Below, piece after piece: positions 44,083 through 52,519 of a stretch of DNA of 64,000 bases. This DNA comes from Oceanicella sp. SM1341 (GTDB lineage: Bacteria; Pseudomonadota; Alphaproteobacteria; Rhodobacterales; Rhodobacteraceae): the NCBI RefSeq assembly GCF_003448965.1, contig NZ_QRGC01000025.1, positions 28,743 to 92,742 on the forward strand. The letters run 5' to 3'. Numbering within the stretch: the stretch's first letter is position 1; the number at the start of each line of letters is the position of its first letter. The notes under the pieces were generated by a model. The model had not been told where the DNA came from. It made no database searches and worked only from the letters and a program-made list of their open reading frames with translations. A program made the position numbers and the translations under genes.

Positions 44083-44468
44083 CAGAAGGGCACCTCCGGG
44101 ATTAGGCGATCGAGCCGCGCGCGATCCTTGGCCGCGAGCTCACGCAGGTGATCGCAGTAGCCGGTGACCACCACCTCGACGAAGGTGTCCCACTCCTCCT
44201 CGGTGAGCTGAGCGAGATCGGTCCGGCCGAGGCTGTCGAGATAGGCGCCGCCGGCCTTGCCGCCCTCGACCATGGCCGCCGTCTCGTTGGGGGTCGGATC
44301 GATCATGCCCGACCTCCGGTGGCAGATGTCCTGGCAAACCCGGCTGCAGAGGTCTCTGCGGCTCGTGTCGCGCCGCGGGTCGGAGACGCGGAAGCGCGCG
44401 TCGAACCAGCCCCAGCCGCGGGGTTCTCGATGGCAGACGGCGCAGAGCCCGGCACGGCGGTAAGGCAT
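44082..44468 (-). CDS. Phage zinc-finger-like protein, DUF6511 type
   Basis: A 128-aa protein. The N-terminal CAVCHREPRGWGWFD and LCSRVCQDICH cysteines form a likely zinc site. The conserved half MIDPTPNETAAMVEGG, DLAQLTEEEWDTFVEVVVTGY matches proteins found beside PrimPol genes in alphaproteobacterial prophages. Its first 166 bp overlap the 3' end of the helicase gene in another frame. Function unknown. Confidence 0.72.
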   Translation of the reverse strand: MPYRRAGLCAVCHREPRGWGWFDARFRVSDPRRDTSRRDLCSRVCQDICHRRSGMIDPTPNETAAMVEGGKAGGAYLDSLGRTDLAQLTEEEWDTFVEVVVTGYCDHLRELAAKDRARLDRLIPEVPF

Positions 44469-46042
44469 GGGGCGAACCTGTAGGCGGTGATTTCGGTGAA
44501 GCGGCCCGCGGGGCGGACGGCGATCTCGGTGGGCCGGCGCAGTTGGTCCGCCAGGATGAGCGCCTCATCGACGGACTCGGGCACGTCCAGCTCGGGCGCC
44601 CGCTCGCGCCACCAGCTCGCGGCCTTCCGGCGCGGATAGCCCTCGTGCTCGAAGCAGACCCATTCCGTGTGGAAGGCCAGACCGCAGCGGTAGGTGACCT
44701 TCAGCGAGACCCGCCCGCCGCGCTTCTCGTGACGGCCGTAGGTCACGTCGGTGACGCTGACCCATTGCGGCTTGCCGGTGGACAGCACCTCCAGCGTCGA
44801 GGCGGTCGGCTCGAGCTTCACCTCGCGGCCGGGGAACTCGAAGCCGCAGCCGGGACATTCCAGCGCCGCGATGGCCACGATGGTCCCGCATTCGGGGCAG
44901 ATCTTCGTGGGCGGCGGCCCGTCGCCCGGACCGCCCGGACGCTTCGGCCGCACGAGATCGATGGGGCCATGCCGGCGGACGTTCCCCGCGAAATCGAGAA
45001 CGAGGCAGTTCTCCTTGCCCTCGGCGAGCCGCGTGCCCCGTCCTGCCATCTGCACGTAGAGCCCGGCCGACTTGGTAGGCCGTAGCATGGCGATCAGATC
45101 CACCGCCGGCGCGTTGAAACCCGTCGTCAGCACGCCCATCGAGGCCAGAGCCCTGATCTCGCCGCGCTTGAAGGATGCGATGATCGCGTCACGCTCGTCC
45201 TTCGGCGTCTTGCCGAAGATCGTCGCGCAGCTGACCCCGCGGCGACGGAACTCCTCGGCGACATGGGTGGCGTGGCGGACGCCCGAGCAGAACGCGAGCC
45301 AGGACCGGCGCGTCTCGCCATGGGCGATCACCTCGGCCACGGCCGCGCGCGTGATGGCGTCCTGGTCGACCGCGTCCTCGAGATCGCGCGCGATGAACTC
45401 GCCGCCGCGCGATCCCACGCCGGTCACGTCGAGGCGGGTCTGCGTCTGCTTGGAGATGAGCGGGGAGAGATAGCCCTGATCGATCAGGTCGCGGACGGAC
45501 ACCTCGTAGGCGATGTCGGTGAAGAGCGCGTTCTCGCCCTCGTGCAGCATGCCGCTGTCAAGCCGGAAGGGCGTCGCCGTCAGACCGATCACCTTCAGCG
45601 CGGGATTGATCGCCTGCAGGTCATTGAGGAAGCGGCGATACATGGTGTTCGACCGCCCGGGGATCAGATGGGCCTCGTCGATCAGCACCAGATCGGCATG
45701 GCCGATGCGTGTCGCCTTGTCGTGGATGGACTGGATGCCGGCGAAGAGGATCCGGGCCCGCGCATCGCGGCGACCGAGCCCGGCCGAGTAGATGCCCGCC
45801 GGCGCCTCGGGCCAGAGCCCCAGCATCTCGGCATGGTTCTGCGCGATCAGTTCGCGGACATGGGTGACGACCAGCACGCGCTGGTCGGGCCAGGCCTTGA
45901 GCACGCCGTCGATGAAGGCGGCCATGACGAGGCTCTTGCCGCCGGCCGTGGGGATCACGACGAGCGGATTGCCGCTCTCCTTCTCGAAATAGCCGTAGAT
46001 CGAGGCGATCGCGGCCTGCTGGTAGGGGCGCAGGGTCAGCAT
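44303..46042 (-). CDS. Phage DEAD/DEAH-box helicase with zinc ribbon
   Basis: A 579-aa SF2 helicase starting MLTLRPYQQAAIASIYGYF at 46042. Walker A PTAGGKS (31-37), DEAH (122-125), the helicase C motif VLTTGFNAPAVDLIAM and arginine finger QMAGRGTRLAEGK are present. A C-terminal zinc ribbon (CPECG...CPGCG) follows. The last ~55 codons, low-complexity Ala/Ser/Arg, overlap the DUF6511 gene and may be a tail or the result of a shifted stop. The 336 codons that extend the frame upstream are shadow. Confidence 0.85.
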   Translation of the reverse strand: MLTLRPYQQAAIASIYGYFEKESGNPLVVIPTAGGKSLVMAAFIDGVLKAWPDQRVLVVTHVRELIAQNHAEMLGLWPEAPAGIYSAGLGRRDARARILFAGIQSIHDKATRIGHADLVLIDEAHLIPGRSNTMYRRFLNDLQAINPALKVIGLTATPFRLDSGMLHEGENALFTDIAYEVSVRDLIDQGYLSPLISKQTQTRLDVTGVGSRGGEFIARDLEDAVDQDAITRAAVAEVIAHGETRRSWLAFCSGVRHATHVAEEFRRRGVSCATIFGKTPKDERDAIIASFKRGEIRALASMGVLTTGFNAPAVDLIAMLRPTKSAGLYVQMAGRGTRLAEGKENCLVLDFAGNVRRHGPIDLVRPKRPGGPGDGPPPTKICPECGTIVAIAALECPGCGFEFPGREVKLEPTASTLEVLSTGKPQWVSVTDVTYGRHEKRGGRVSLKVTYRCGLAFHTEWVCFEHEGYPRRKAASWWRERAPELDVPESVDEALILADQLRRPTEIAVRPAGRFTEITAYRFAPCLTAVPGSAPSAIENPAAGAGSTRASASPTRGATRAAETSAAGFARTSATGGRA

Positions 46043-46980
46043 GCGGCGGCCTCCTCTTCGCGGGCGTCGTTGGTCCAGGCCGAGCCGTCGCGCATGCGGT
46101 AGGCGACGAAGTCCTCGCCTGCGTCGGTCACCTCGCCGGGCACGAGATCGGGGATGAACAGGTGTCGGCCGCAGGCGCGACGCTGGTCGGCCGGGTCGAG
46201 CAACCGGTCGTGGCGCGCGCAGTGCCAGCCGCCTTCGATGGGCGTGGAATGCAGGCAGGACCGACAGGTGACAGCCGCGGCGTCCTCGCCGTGGCAGAGC
46301 CCGTGGTGGTCGCAGAACCGGCACTCGAACCAGGCGGGATCCGCGCTGATCCGCTCGGGCGGGTGCTGGGCGAAGATGATCCGCCGCGCCTTTTCCAGCA
46401 GACGCTCGCCCATCGCGGGGTCGGCCGGGACGCGCTCGATGTGCAGCGCGTCGCTGTCCTTGCAGACCGCGACGTAGAGCGCCCGCGTGATGCCGGTCAG
46501 GTGCATGTAGACCTGCATCTGCGCGGCGTGCTGGGGCTTGGCGAGCGCGACGCCCTTGGCGACCAGCTCGGCGAAGCTCTTCGCCGAGTGGGTCTTGAAC
46601 TCGACGACGTGCCAGGTCTTCGGCGCCTCGAGCAGGCCGAGGGCGACGGCGTCGAGCGAGCCGCCGAAATGACCGCCATGGGCCTCGACCCGGAACTGGC
46701 GTCCGGTCTCGGGATCGACCTCCAGCACCGTGGCGCCGGTCGCGCGCAGGTCGCGGGCGAGCCGGGCCTCCTCCAGCTGGCCGGTCTCGAACAGGCGCAG
46801 GATGCGGCCCGTGTGCCGCGCGGGCGTCGCCCAGCGGAAGTCGTACCAGAGCGCGCGGGCGCAGGACTTGCCGATCAGCGAGGCGCCAAGGTGGTCGCGG
46901 AAGCCGTCGCCCTGCCGCACCTCGAAGGAGGCGTAGATCGCGGAGAGGGTCGGCGTCGGGGGTTCGGGAAGCTCGGCCAT
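46036..46980 (-). CDS. PD-(D/E)XK exonuclease with Cas4-like cysteines
   Basis: A 314-aa protein with AGGAGG before the ATG at 46980. The nuclease motif GGSLDAVAL then HVVEFKTHSAKSFAEL is typical of RecB/Cas4-like PD-(D/E)XK enzymes. A Cys near 40 (GKSCARALWYDF) and the CRFCDHHGLC cluster near residue 225 are positioned like the Fe-S cysteines of Cas4/AddB nucleases; further cysteines follow. In this module it probably prepares ends for recombination with the RecA-like ATPase. Confidence 0.82.
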   Translation of the reverse strand: MAELPEPPTPTLSAIYASFEVRQGDGFRDHLGASLIGKSCARALWYDFRWATPARHTGRILRLFETGQLEEARLARDLRATGATVLEVDPETGRQFRVEAHGGHFGGSLDAVALGLLEAPKTWHVVEFKTHSAKSFAELVAKGVALAKPQHAAQMQVYMHLTGITRALYVAVCKDSDALHIERVPADPAMGERLLEKARRIIFAQHPPERISADPAWFECRFCDHHGLCHGEDAAAVTCRSCLHSTPIEGGWHCARHDRLLDPADQRRACGRHLFIPDLVPGEVTDAGEDFVAYRMRDGSAWTNDAREEEAAAC

Positions 46981-47345
46981 CAGCACGCCTCCTCCCGCTC
47001 GAGCCGCGCCCGCGCCTCCGCCAGCACAGCGGTCCAGGCGGCGCTGTCATGCCGTTCGCGCAGAACAGCGATGATCATGTCCTTCAGGCGCTCGCGCCGG
47101 CGGCGGCCGCCCTGACGGGCGACGATCTCGGCGCGCTCGCGGTTGAGGTGACGCAGCGCCGTGCGCGCGCGGTGAAACCAGTCGGGGTCGATAGGCTTGG
47201 CCGTCCGCTGCCGCGCCAGATCGGCGGTCGCGATCTGCGTGCGGATCTTCGCGATGGCGTCCTCGATCTCGATCAGGCGACGGGTGTCGTCGGGCAAGCC
47301 GGGGGCGTTCGCGGCCGCGCAGGCCGCGTCGGTGGTGTTGGTCAT
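46980..47345 (-). CDS. Phage protein, 121 aa, helical, unknown
   Basis: Starts MTNTTDAACAAANAPG at 47345. It is mostly helical and charged (RRLIEIEDAIAKIRTQIATADLARQ, LRHLNRERAEIVARQGGRRRRERLK). It joins the nuclease gene by a TGATG-type overlap at 46980. No domain recognised; the basic coiled segment could bind DNA or a partner. Confidence 0.6.
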   Translation of the reverse strand: MTNTTDAACAAANAPGLPDDTRRLIEIEDAIAKIRTQIATADLARQRTAKPIDPDWFHRARTALRHLNRERAEIVARQGGRRRRERLKDMIIAVLRERHDSAAWTAVLAEARARLEREEAC

Positions 47346-47413
47346 GGTCTGTCTCTCGGGTCTGGCGATGTCCGGGCCGCGAGCCAAGTCTCAGCCCGCG
47401 GCGGCCGAGGGCG

Positions 47414-47929
47414 TCAGCTCTTGCGGTTCCAGGGTGCGGTGGCCGGGCGGGCGGGCGCCGACTGCGCCGACTGCGCGGGCGCGCTGGTCGGCTGCGTGGC
47501 GGCGGGCTTCGGCGGGCTCGCCTGCGCCGGGGCCTCCGGCACCAGGTAGCGGATCGTGTTACGCTCGCCGTAGCCGTCCTTCGGGGGCTTCACGCCGACC
47601 TGGATCGTCAGCGGGATCAGGTGCAGCTCCTCGCTGTCGTTCACCTGCAGCTTGCCAGTGGCGTGGCAGATCGCCGACAGCGTGCGCTGCGCGATCTCCA
47701 CGGTGGTCGGGTTGGCGTTCACCAGGTTCAGCTGGTCGAAGACCTTGCGGCCCTGCTGCGGCCCCTCGAGGATGTCGAGCATCAGCCAGAGATACTTGCC
47801 CATCCCGTTCTTCGTGACGCGCATCTCGCTCTCGACGATCTGGGCGCGATACTTGCCCGCGGGCAGGATCTCGTAGGCGGTGGTGGGCTCGATGCCGGCG
47901 GCGTCAAAGGCGGTGTCGAAACGTGCCAT
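47414..47929 (-). CDS. Phage DUF669-type protein (ssDNA-binding-like)
   Basis: A 171-aa protein: MARFDTAFDAAGIEP, ILPAGKYRAQIVESEMRVTKNGMGKYLWLMLDILEG, KVFDQLNLVNAN, then a Pro/Ala/Gln-rich tail ending APWNRKS. The DUF669 family sits beside RecA-like ATPases and PD-(D/E)XK nucleases in phages and is thought to act like a single-strand binding protein. That role is inferred from context. Confidence 0.78.
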   Translation of the reverse strand: MARFDTAFDAAGIEPTTAYEILPAGKYRAQIVESEMRVTKNGMGKYLWLMLDILEGPQQGRKVFDQLNLVNANPTTVEIAQRTLSAICHATGKLQVNDSEELHLIPLTIQVGVKPPKDGYGERNTIRYLVPEAPAQASPPKPAATQPTSAPAQSAQSAPARPATAPWNRKS

Positions 47930-47951
47930 CGTGTTGTCCTTTCAGTCGTAA

Positions 47952-48698
47952 TCAAGCGGATTGGGGCATGGCGGCCAGGAACTCGGACCACTCGAGGGGG
48001 AGGGTTTCCGGCAGGCCGTAGCGGTTCTTGGCGAGGAAGGCGGGGCGCTCCTCGGTGTGCATGACGCGCGCACCGGACCCGAGCGCCCGGGTCACCTTCT
48101 TGTTGAAGCCGACGTCGGACTTGCTGACCGAGATCCGGTAGTTGGCGAAGAGCACCACGTCCGAGTGCTCCTGCAGCAGCGCGGACGCGCGGGCCTGCAA
48201 CTTGATCACGTACCGGTCGTAGGGTTCGTGCTCGGGGCTGTCGAAGCGCTTGATGTCGGTGTGGGCGATCTGGATAACCGCCATGCCCTTCCGGTCGCGG
48301 AGCGCGTTCAGCCTGTCGATGTACTCGCGCCAGATGGTCAGCGCCTCGGCGTAGCCCTTGCCGAAGCCGGGGCTTTCGATCGACTGCCAGCCGTTGCGCC
48401 GGCAGGCCTCGGCCCAGATCAGCGGCTCCAGCCAGTCCACGCTGTCGACGACCACCGTCGAATAGGGGTGGTCCTCGTCGAGCAGCGCGTCGAGCGCCTC
48501 GGCGACCTCGGCGTAGGTCGTCGCCAGCGGGAAGTGCGGCACCTGCAGCTTGCCGAGGCCGTCCTCGGTGAGGACGAACACGGGCGCGTCGGCGGACGCG
48601 GCGAAGGTGGACTTGCCGATACCGGCGACGCCGTGGATCAGCACGCGCGGCGAGCGCAGCACCGTCGAGGTGCGCAGGGATGCGAGCGAGATGGCCAT
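47952..48698 (-). CDS. Phage RecA-like recombination ATPase (AAA_24 / Sak4-like)
   Basis: A 248-aa P-loop ATPase. Walker A VAGIGKSTFAAS (about 23-34) and Walker B YSTVVVDSVDWLEP are visible; the remainder (GYAEALTIWREYIDRLNALR, AVIQIAHTDIKRFDSPEHEPYDRYVIKL) follows the short RecA-like phage annealase/recombinase group. The start at 48698 overlaps the preceding stop (TGATG); a longer frame is rejected. Likely acts with the DUF669 and nuclease products. Confidence 0.78.
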   Translation of the reverse strand: MAISLASLRTSTVLRSPRVLIHGVAGIGKSTFAASADAPVFVLTEDGLGKLQVPHFPLATTYAEVAEALDALLDEDHPYSTVVVDSVDWLEPLIWAEACRRNGWQSIESPGFGKGYAEALTIWREYIDRLNALRDRKGMAVIQIAHTDIKRFDSPEHEPYDRYVIKLQARASALLQEHSDVVLFANYRISVSKSDVGFNKKVTRALGSGARVMHTEERPAFLAKNRYGLPETLPLEWSEFLAAMPQSA

Positions 48699-49183
48699 CA
48701 GCGCACCTCCTCGCCGAGCAGAAGCCGGAACTTGGGCTTGCCGGTGCGGACCGTGCGCGCGGGCTCGAACTCCTGGCGGATGTCCGTGGGCCAGGCGGTG
48801 TACTTGCGCTCGGGGACGCTGAACGCGGTGTCGACGTACTCGGCGGGGTCGGCGCCATCGGCCCGGATCCGCTCGACCAGACCGGCGAGCATCGCCTGAT
48901 CCCAATCGACGCGCTTGGGGAGCTCGGCGACCACCGTGACCGGGCCGTCCTGGAGCCGGACGGTGCCGGTGTCCTTGCCCTCCGCGCGGCGGGCGTCCTG
49001 CGCCTGATCGCCGTACTTCAGCGCGATGGCGCCATCGAGCCAGTCGCTGAGGCTCTTGGCAGCGCGCAGCCGCTCGTCGGCGTCCTGCTTCAGGAGGGCC
49101 AGCTGGTCGCCCGGCAGAGCGGCGATCTCGCCGACCGGCATGGTGGGAATGTCGTCGAGGGAGATGCGGTTGGGGATCGTCAT
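48698..49183 (-). CDS. Phage protein, 161 aa, unknown
   Basis: Starts MTIPNRISLDDIPTMPVGEIAALPGDQLALLKQDADERL at 49183. The middle has LDGAIALKYGDQAQDARR and the C-terminus KPKFRLLLGE. Such proteins are common beside RecA-like phage ATPases and may be host-nuclease inhibitors or recombination mediators, but I see no diagnostic motif. It is coupled to the next gene by a 1-nt overlap. Confidence 0.62.
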   Translation of the reverse strand: MTIPNRISLDDIPTMPVGEIAALPGDQLALLKQDADERLRAAKSLSDWLDGAIALKYGDQAQDARRAEGKDTGTVRLQDGPVTVVAELPKRVDWDQAMLAGLVERIRADGADPAEYVDTAFSVPERKYTAWPTDIRQEFEPARTVRTGKPKFRLLLGEEVR

Positions 49184-49194
49184 GGCCGCCCCCC

Positions 49195-49404
49195 TCACGC
49201 CAGCTTCACGGCGGGCTTGTCGGCCGTGCTCGAGCAATGCCGGTTGGCCTCGTAGGCCTCGACATCCTCGAGCCGGTAAACGACCCGCCCCCCGATCTTG
49301 ATGAAGGCGGGGCCCTCACCGGTCCAACGCCAGCGCTCGAGCGTGCGCGGGCTGATCTTCCATCGAGCCGCCAGCTCGACCTGGTTGAGATGCGTGACTG
49401 ACAT
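49195..49404 (-). CDS. Excisionase-like HTH DNA-binding protein
   Basis: A 69-aa protein with GAAGGAG before the ATG at 49404. It has a MerR/Xis-type helix-turn-helix: HLNQVELAARWKISPRTLERWRWTGEGPAFIKIGGRVVYRLEDVEAYEA. It heads the replication/recombination operon just past a terminator, so it could be the early-operon regulator, an excisionase, or both. No integrase is visible to pair it with. Confidence 0.78.
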   Translation of the reverse strand: MSVTHLNQVELAARWKISPRTLERWRWTGEGPAFIKIGGRVVYRLEDVEAYEANRHCSSTADKPAVKLA

Positions 49405-49525
49405 CGTCGTCTCCTTCGCGATTGGCCGAATGCCTGCGAACGAGACTGGGGTGTGCGAGGGGAGGAGATCGGGAGGGCGGAGGGAGGGGAGACGGGAGGA
49501 ATGCAGATCGGGGCCTCCGAAAACG

Positions 49526-49550
49526 AAAAAGGCCGCCCCGAAGGACGGCC
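49526..49550 (-). terminator. Rho-independent terminator (minus strand)
   Basis: On the minus strand an 8-bp stem GGCCGTCC/GGGCGGCC with a TTCG tetraloop (49531-49550) runs into TTTTT (49526-49530). It ends the XRE-ImmA-395aa-314aa unit just downstream of 49574 and separates it from the replication genes. Confidence 0.85.
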
Positions 49551-49573
49551 TGATCGTCGTGATTTTGGTGGCG

Positions 49574-50518
49574 TCACACCTCGAGCCATGCGCTGGCACC
49601 GTTCTCCCGGATGACCTCCTGCCACGTGGGGTGGCCGTCGAAGAGATTCTTCAGTCGCTTCACCGAAGGCCCGCACTCGGCTTCCTCCAAGATGCGCGCG
49701 ACGGGCAGCACCGGATCCCCGTCAAGCCTGGCCTCGGCGAGCATGGCGACCGCGATCTTCTGCTTGCCGCCCGTAAACTCGTGCCATTTGCCATGCACGA
49801 TCAGCACGCCGCCGTCGCCGGAAACCCAGACAGGGCCTTTATGCGACGGACCCTTCAGCAGGCGTGCGCTCAGGACTTCAGGGGCGACGGCAAGACCATC
49901 TTCATGATCGACCACGTCCGCCAGCGCGACGAACTCGTGGCACCGGACGAAGCGGAAGCGATGCCGATCCGGAGGGTCGAGAACGAGGACCACCCGAAGC
50001 CCATCGGCCGGGCGGCGGTCAACGAGCTGGCGGAACTCCTCGAACACGGCCGGCGTCGTCAGACCGCGAGCGACCCAGATCCCGACACGGGCCCTTCGCT
50101 TCGGCATCCGCGCCGTCCCGAAATCCAGCACCGCGCCTTCGAGATACGGCACCGGGTCCTTGCCCAGTGAGCAATCGAGCCGGGCGACCACCCGCCGAGC
50201 TGCCGCCGCCATGTCCAGCGCATAGACTTGGCGGCGGGCGCTCGCCCGTTCGTCGTGCCAGACTGCGTTGCCGAGATGACCATGATGGCCGGTGATCGGG
50301 TGGGCGATGACGGACGTCGGGGTGTCGTCCAGATCGTCATCGGCAACGACGGACATCAAGCTGCCTCGCTGCACGATCAGTCCGGCGTCCATCAGCGCCT
50401 TGCCGGCGCCGCGCATGTGCGCCAGCGCCATGGCCGAAACCCGCGCGTTGCGGGTTCCGGCGATGGACGAGAGCAGTCGGCGGGCGGCGATATCAATCCT
50501 CGAAGAGCTGCAGGTCAT
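49574..50518 (-). CDS. Unknown phage protein, 314 aa, paired with the 395-aa gene
   Basis: The ATG at 50518 overlaps the upstream gene by 26 bp. The N-terminal half has RIDIAARRLLSSIAGTRNARV and an acidic stretch; the middle (KRRARVGIWVARGLTTPAVFEEFRQLVDRRPADGLRVVLVLDPPDR) looks like an alpha/beta domain. The C-terminal 80 aa (GDGGVLIVHGKWHEFTGGKQKIAVAMLAEA, WQEVIRENG) has the pattern of a winged-helix fold. I do not recognise the family. Confidence 0.6.
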   Translation of the reverse strand: MTCSSSRIDIAARRLLSSIAGTRNARVSAMALAHMRGAGKALMDAGLIVQRGSLMSVVADDDLDDTPTSVIAHPITGHHGHLGNAVWHDERASARRQVYALDMAAAARRVVARLDCSLGKDPVPYLEGAVLDFGTARMPKRRARVGIWVARGLTTPAVFEEFRQLVDRRPADGLRVVLVLDPPDRHRFRFVRCHEFVALADVVDHEDGLAVAPEVLSARLLKGPSHKGPVWVSGDGGVLIVHGKWHEFTGGKQKIAVAMLAEARLDGDPVLPVARILEEAECGPSVKRLKNLFDGHPTWQEVIRENGASAWLEV

Positions 50519-51680
50519 CGACCAGGATCCCCCAGCGCCGCAGGTACTTCTCGCCGATCATCTGCTCGGTGGCTGTCCGATCCTTAAGGTCGCATCCATG
50601 CGGCCACGTGATCGTCAGGGTCAGCGTGCGCCGCCTGTCGCCTCCCGGGCGGCGGGCGAGCTTCACGGCGATCTTGGCCCGCGTGACCACATACCCCTCG
50701 CTCAGGGGCGTGCGATCCCCGAACCTCTCCTCCGCCTTCGTCCAGATCGTCTCGTCGGCGCGCGCGGGCTTCTCCAGCGTCACCCTGAAATCGCTGTCGT
50801 CGATCGGCATCAGACGCAGCTCGCGCACTTCGACGCCCTCGATCCCGTCCTCCGGGTCGACCGGAAAGTCATACGGTTTCAGCAGGACCGAGAGATCATA
50901 GCACCGCAGCGGCAGGCGGTTCTCCTTGAACTCGATGCCGAGGAGATGTGGGACCGTCGCCTTCACGATCTCGCCGCGCGTCTCCTTGTCGTTGGCGATC
51001 ACCTCGATGCCACCGGTGGCGGGCTCGTAGGTCACCGCGGCCTCGAACACGGGACGATAGGCCTGCCGCACGAGAGATCCCCTGTCGTCAAAACGCAGCA
51101 GGTCGTCGGGCCGTCCCTCGCGGTAGATCGTCACCTGCACGAGGTCGCATTCGTCGCCCTCATGGGTCGTCCTCACCCGGTCGAAGATGTCGACATGGGC
51201 ATGGGCGGCGCCCGAGAACTCCTTGATCGCGGAGACGAAGGCAAGGCGGGCCGACGCGTCGCGCTGCATGACACAACCAGCGTCGGTCATGTAGCCGGCC
51301 CACATCCGACCGCGCCGGCGGTCCTCCGTGAAGCGGACTTCCTCGGCATGACGAAAGCGGTCCTGCGCGTTCAGGAACATCCAGAGCGACCGCGCGTGCG
51401 GGTTCGCGAGCCCGTCGAGGAGGGCGGGATCCTCGGCCACACTGTAGATCGCTGCCTGCCCCGGCTCGTCGGACAGGGCATGGACGCGCTCGGCGTCGTT
51501 CGAGATCCGGTCTCGCTGGACGCGGGACATCTTCTCGATGGCGCCGAGAAGCGGCCCGGAGAGGTCGGCGTCCGATGCGGGCCAGTCGAACTCGGTGGGC
51601 AGGCCGATCTCCGGCTGGTCGAAGTATTCGCGCAGCGCCTCGCCGGGCGTCTTGCGAAGGAAGGCGGACAGTGCAGTCAA
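50493..51680 (-). CDS. Unknown protein, 395 aa, TTG start, behind ImmA-type gene
   Basis: The start is taken at TTG 51680 because AAGGAG lies 5 nt upstream; no ATG fits. The sequence begins (M)TALSAFLRKTPGEALREYFDQPEIGLP and contains DRVRTTHEGDECDLVQVTIYREGRPDD and GGDRRRTLTLTITWPHGCDLKDRTATEQ. No catalytic motif is evident. It has its own upstream palindromes (51718-51779), suggesting direct control by the XRE repressor. It could be an effector or lysogeny factor, but this is speculation. Confidence 0.6.
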   Translation of the reverse strand: MTALSAFLRKTPGEALREYFDQPEIGLPTEFDWPASDADLSGPLLGAIEKMSRVQRDRISNDAERVHALSDEPGQAAIYSVAEDPALLDGLANPHARSLWMFLNAQDRFRHAEEVRFTEDRRRGRMWAGYMTDAGCVMQRDASARLAFVSAIKEFSGAAHAHVDIFDRVRTTHEGDECDLVQVTIYREGRPDDLLRFDDRGSLVRQAYRPVFEAAVTYEPATGGIEVIANDKETRGEIVKATVPHLLGIEFKENRLPLRCYDLSVLLKPYDFPVDPEDGIEGVEVRELRLMPIDDSDFRVTLEKPARADETIWTKAEERFGDRTPLSEGYVVTRAKIAVKLARRPGGDRRRTLTLTITWPHGCDLKDRTATEQMIGEKYLRRWGILVDDLQLFED

Positions 51681-51717
51681 AGCGATCTCCTTTCTGGCGA
51701 TTCCATGTATCGGCTGA

Positions 51718-51779
51718 TCTGCTAATCCGCGTATATCGCGCCGGAGGGGAGTCAATCGAAAAATACGCACTTCCGCGGA
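51718..51779. promoter_or_regulatory. Two palindromic operators before the 395-aa gene
   Basis: TACGC-acttcc-GCGGA (51764-51779) fits TNCGC-N6-GCGNA exactly, and TCTGC-taatcc-GCGTA (51718-51733) fits with one mismatch. They occupy the gap between the ImmA-type gene stop and the TTG start. The same motif occurs twice before the XRE gene. Confidence 0.65.
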
Positions 51780-51786
51780 TTCGCGA

Positions 51787-52509
51787 TCAGCGGCCGAATA
51801 GCGAGGGCTGTCCGCGTGCCGAAGTGATCAGGTTCAGCTTCAGCAGCCTGATGCGCGCGGCCTCTTCGGAAACCGCGAAACGCTCCATGACCATCTGGAT
51901 CAGCCGCGCGGCATGCTCCGTCGAAACATGGATATCGCCATGCAGCTCCCGCGGGCTGCAGTAGTCGGAAACGAGGCGACGGACCGGCGTGGCCGGCATC
52001 AGCAGCGCGCCGCTGATATAGCCAGCCTGCCATTCCATCCAGTCGGACTGCGGGGCGTCCAGGATATTGTCGCGCTTGGAGATCGCCTTATTCGCATTCA
52101 CGCCGCGCTCGAGCAGGTCGCCGTTGGCGAACTTCTGCGCCCAGAGAGGCCCGTGGAACTTCATGTGCCCGAACTCATGGGTGAGCGTGGTGCGGAAGCG
52201 ATTCTCGCGCCGTTCGTCGGCCGCGATCCGTTCGGAGATGGACACCTTGGGCCCGCGGTCGGGGAAGAACTCAGTCACCCCTTCGACATCTGCGCCGTAG
52301 GCGGACAGGTCGGCGTACGGGTCGAGGTCCGCGTGGTGCATCTCGATGAGAACGGTCAGATCGTCGGTCGCCACGGGATAGTCGACCTTTCCGTGGCGCT
52401 TCATCAAAAGATCACGGATCAGCCTCTCGCATTCATCGTCGAGATCCCGCTCGCGGTAGAAGGGTCGCTCGGCAAAGCGGCCCGTGTTGTCACGGATCAT
52501 CTTCACCAT
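51787..52509 (-). CDS. ImmA/IrrE-family metallopeptidase
   Basis: A 240-aa protein with AAGGAGG before the ATG. The zinc protease motif HEFGH (111-115, TTLTHEFGHMKFHG) and a downstream Glu in WMEWQAGYISGALLMPA define the family. The C-terminal ~60 aa looks like a winged helix (RLIQMVMERFAVSEEAARIRLLKL). Such enzymes cleave a phage or ICE repressor on DNA damage. Here the gene follows an XRE repressor gene by 10 bp, the classic ImmR-ImmA pair. Confidence 0.88.
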   Translation of the reverse strand: MVKMIRDNTGRFAERPFYRERDLDDECERLIRDLLMKRHGKVDYPVATDDLTVLIEMHHADLDPYADLSAYGADVEGVTEFFPDRGPKVSISERIAADERRENRFRTTLTHEFGHMKFHGPLWAQKFANGDLLERGVNANKAISKRDNILDAPQSDWMEWQAGYISGALLMPATPVRRLVSDYCSPRELHGDIHVSTEHAARLIQMVMERFAVSEEAARIRLLKLNLITSARGQPSLFGR

Positions 52510-52519
52510 GCAAACCTCC

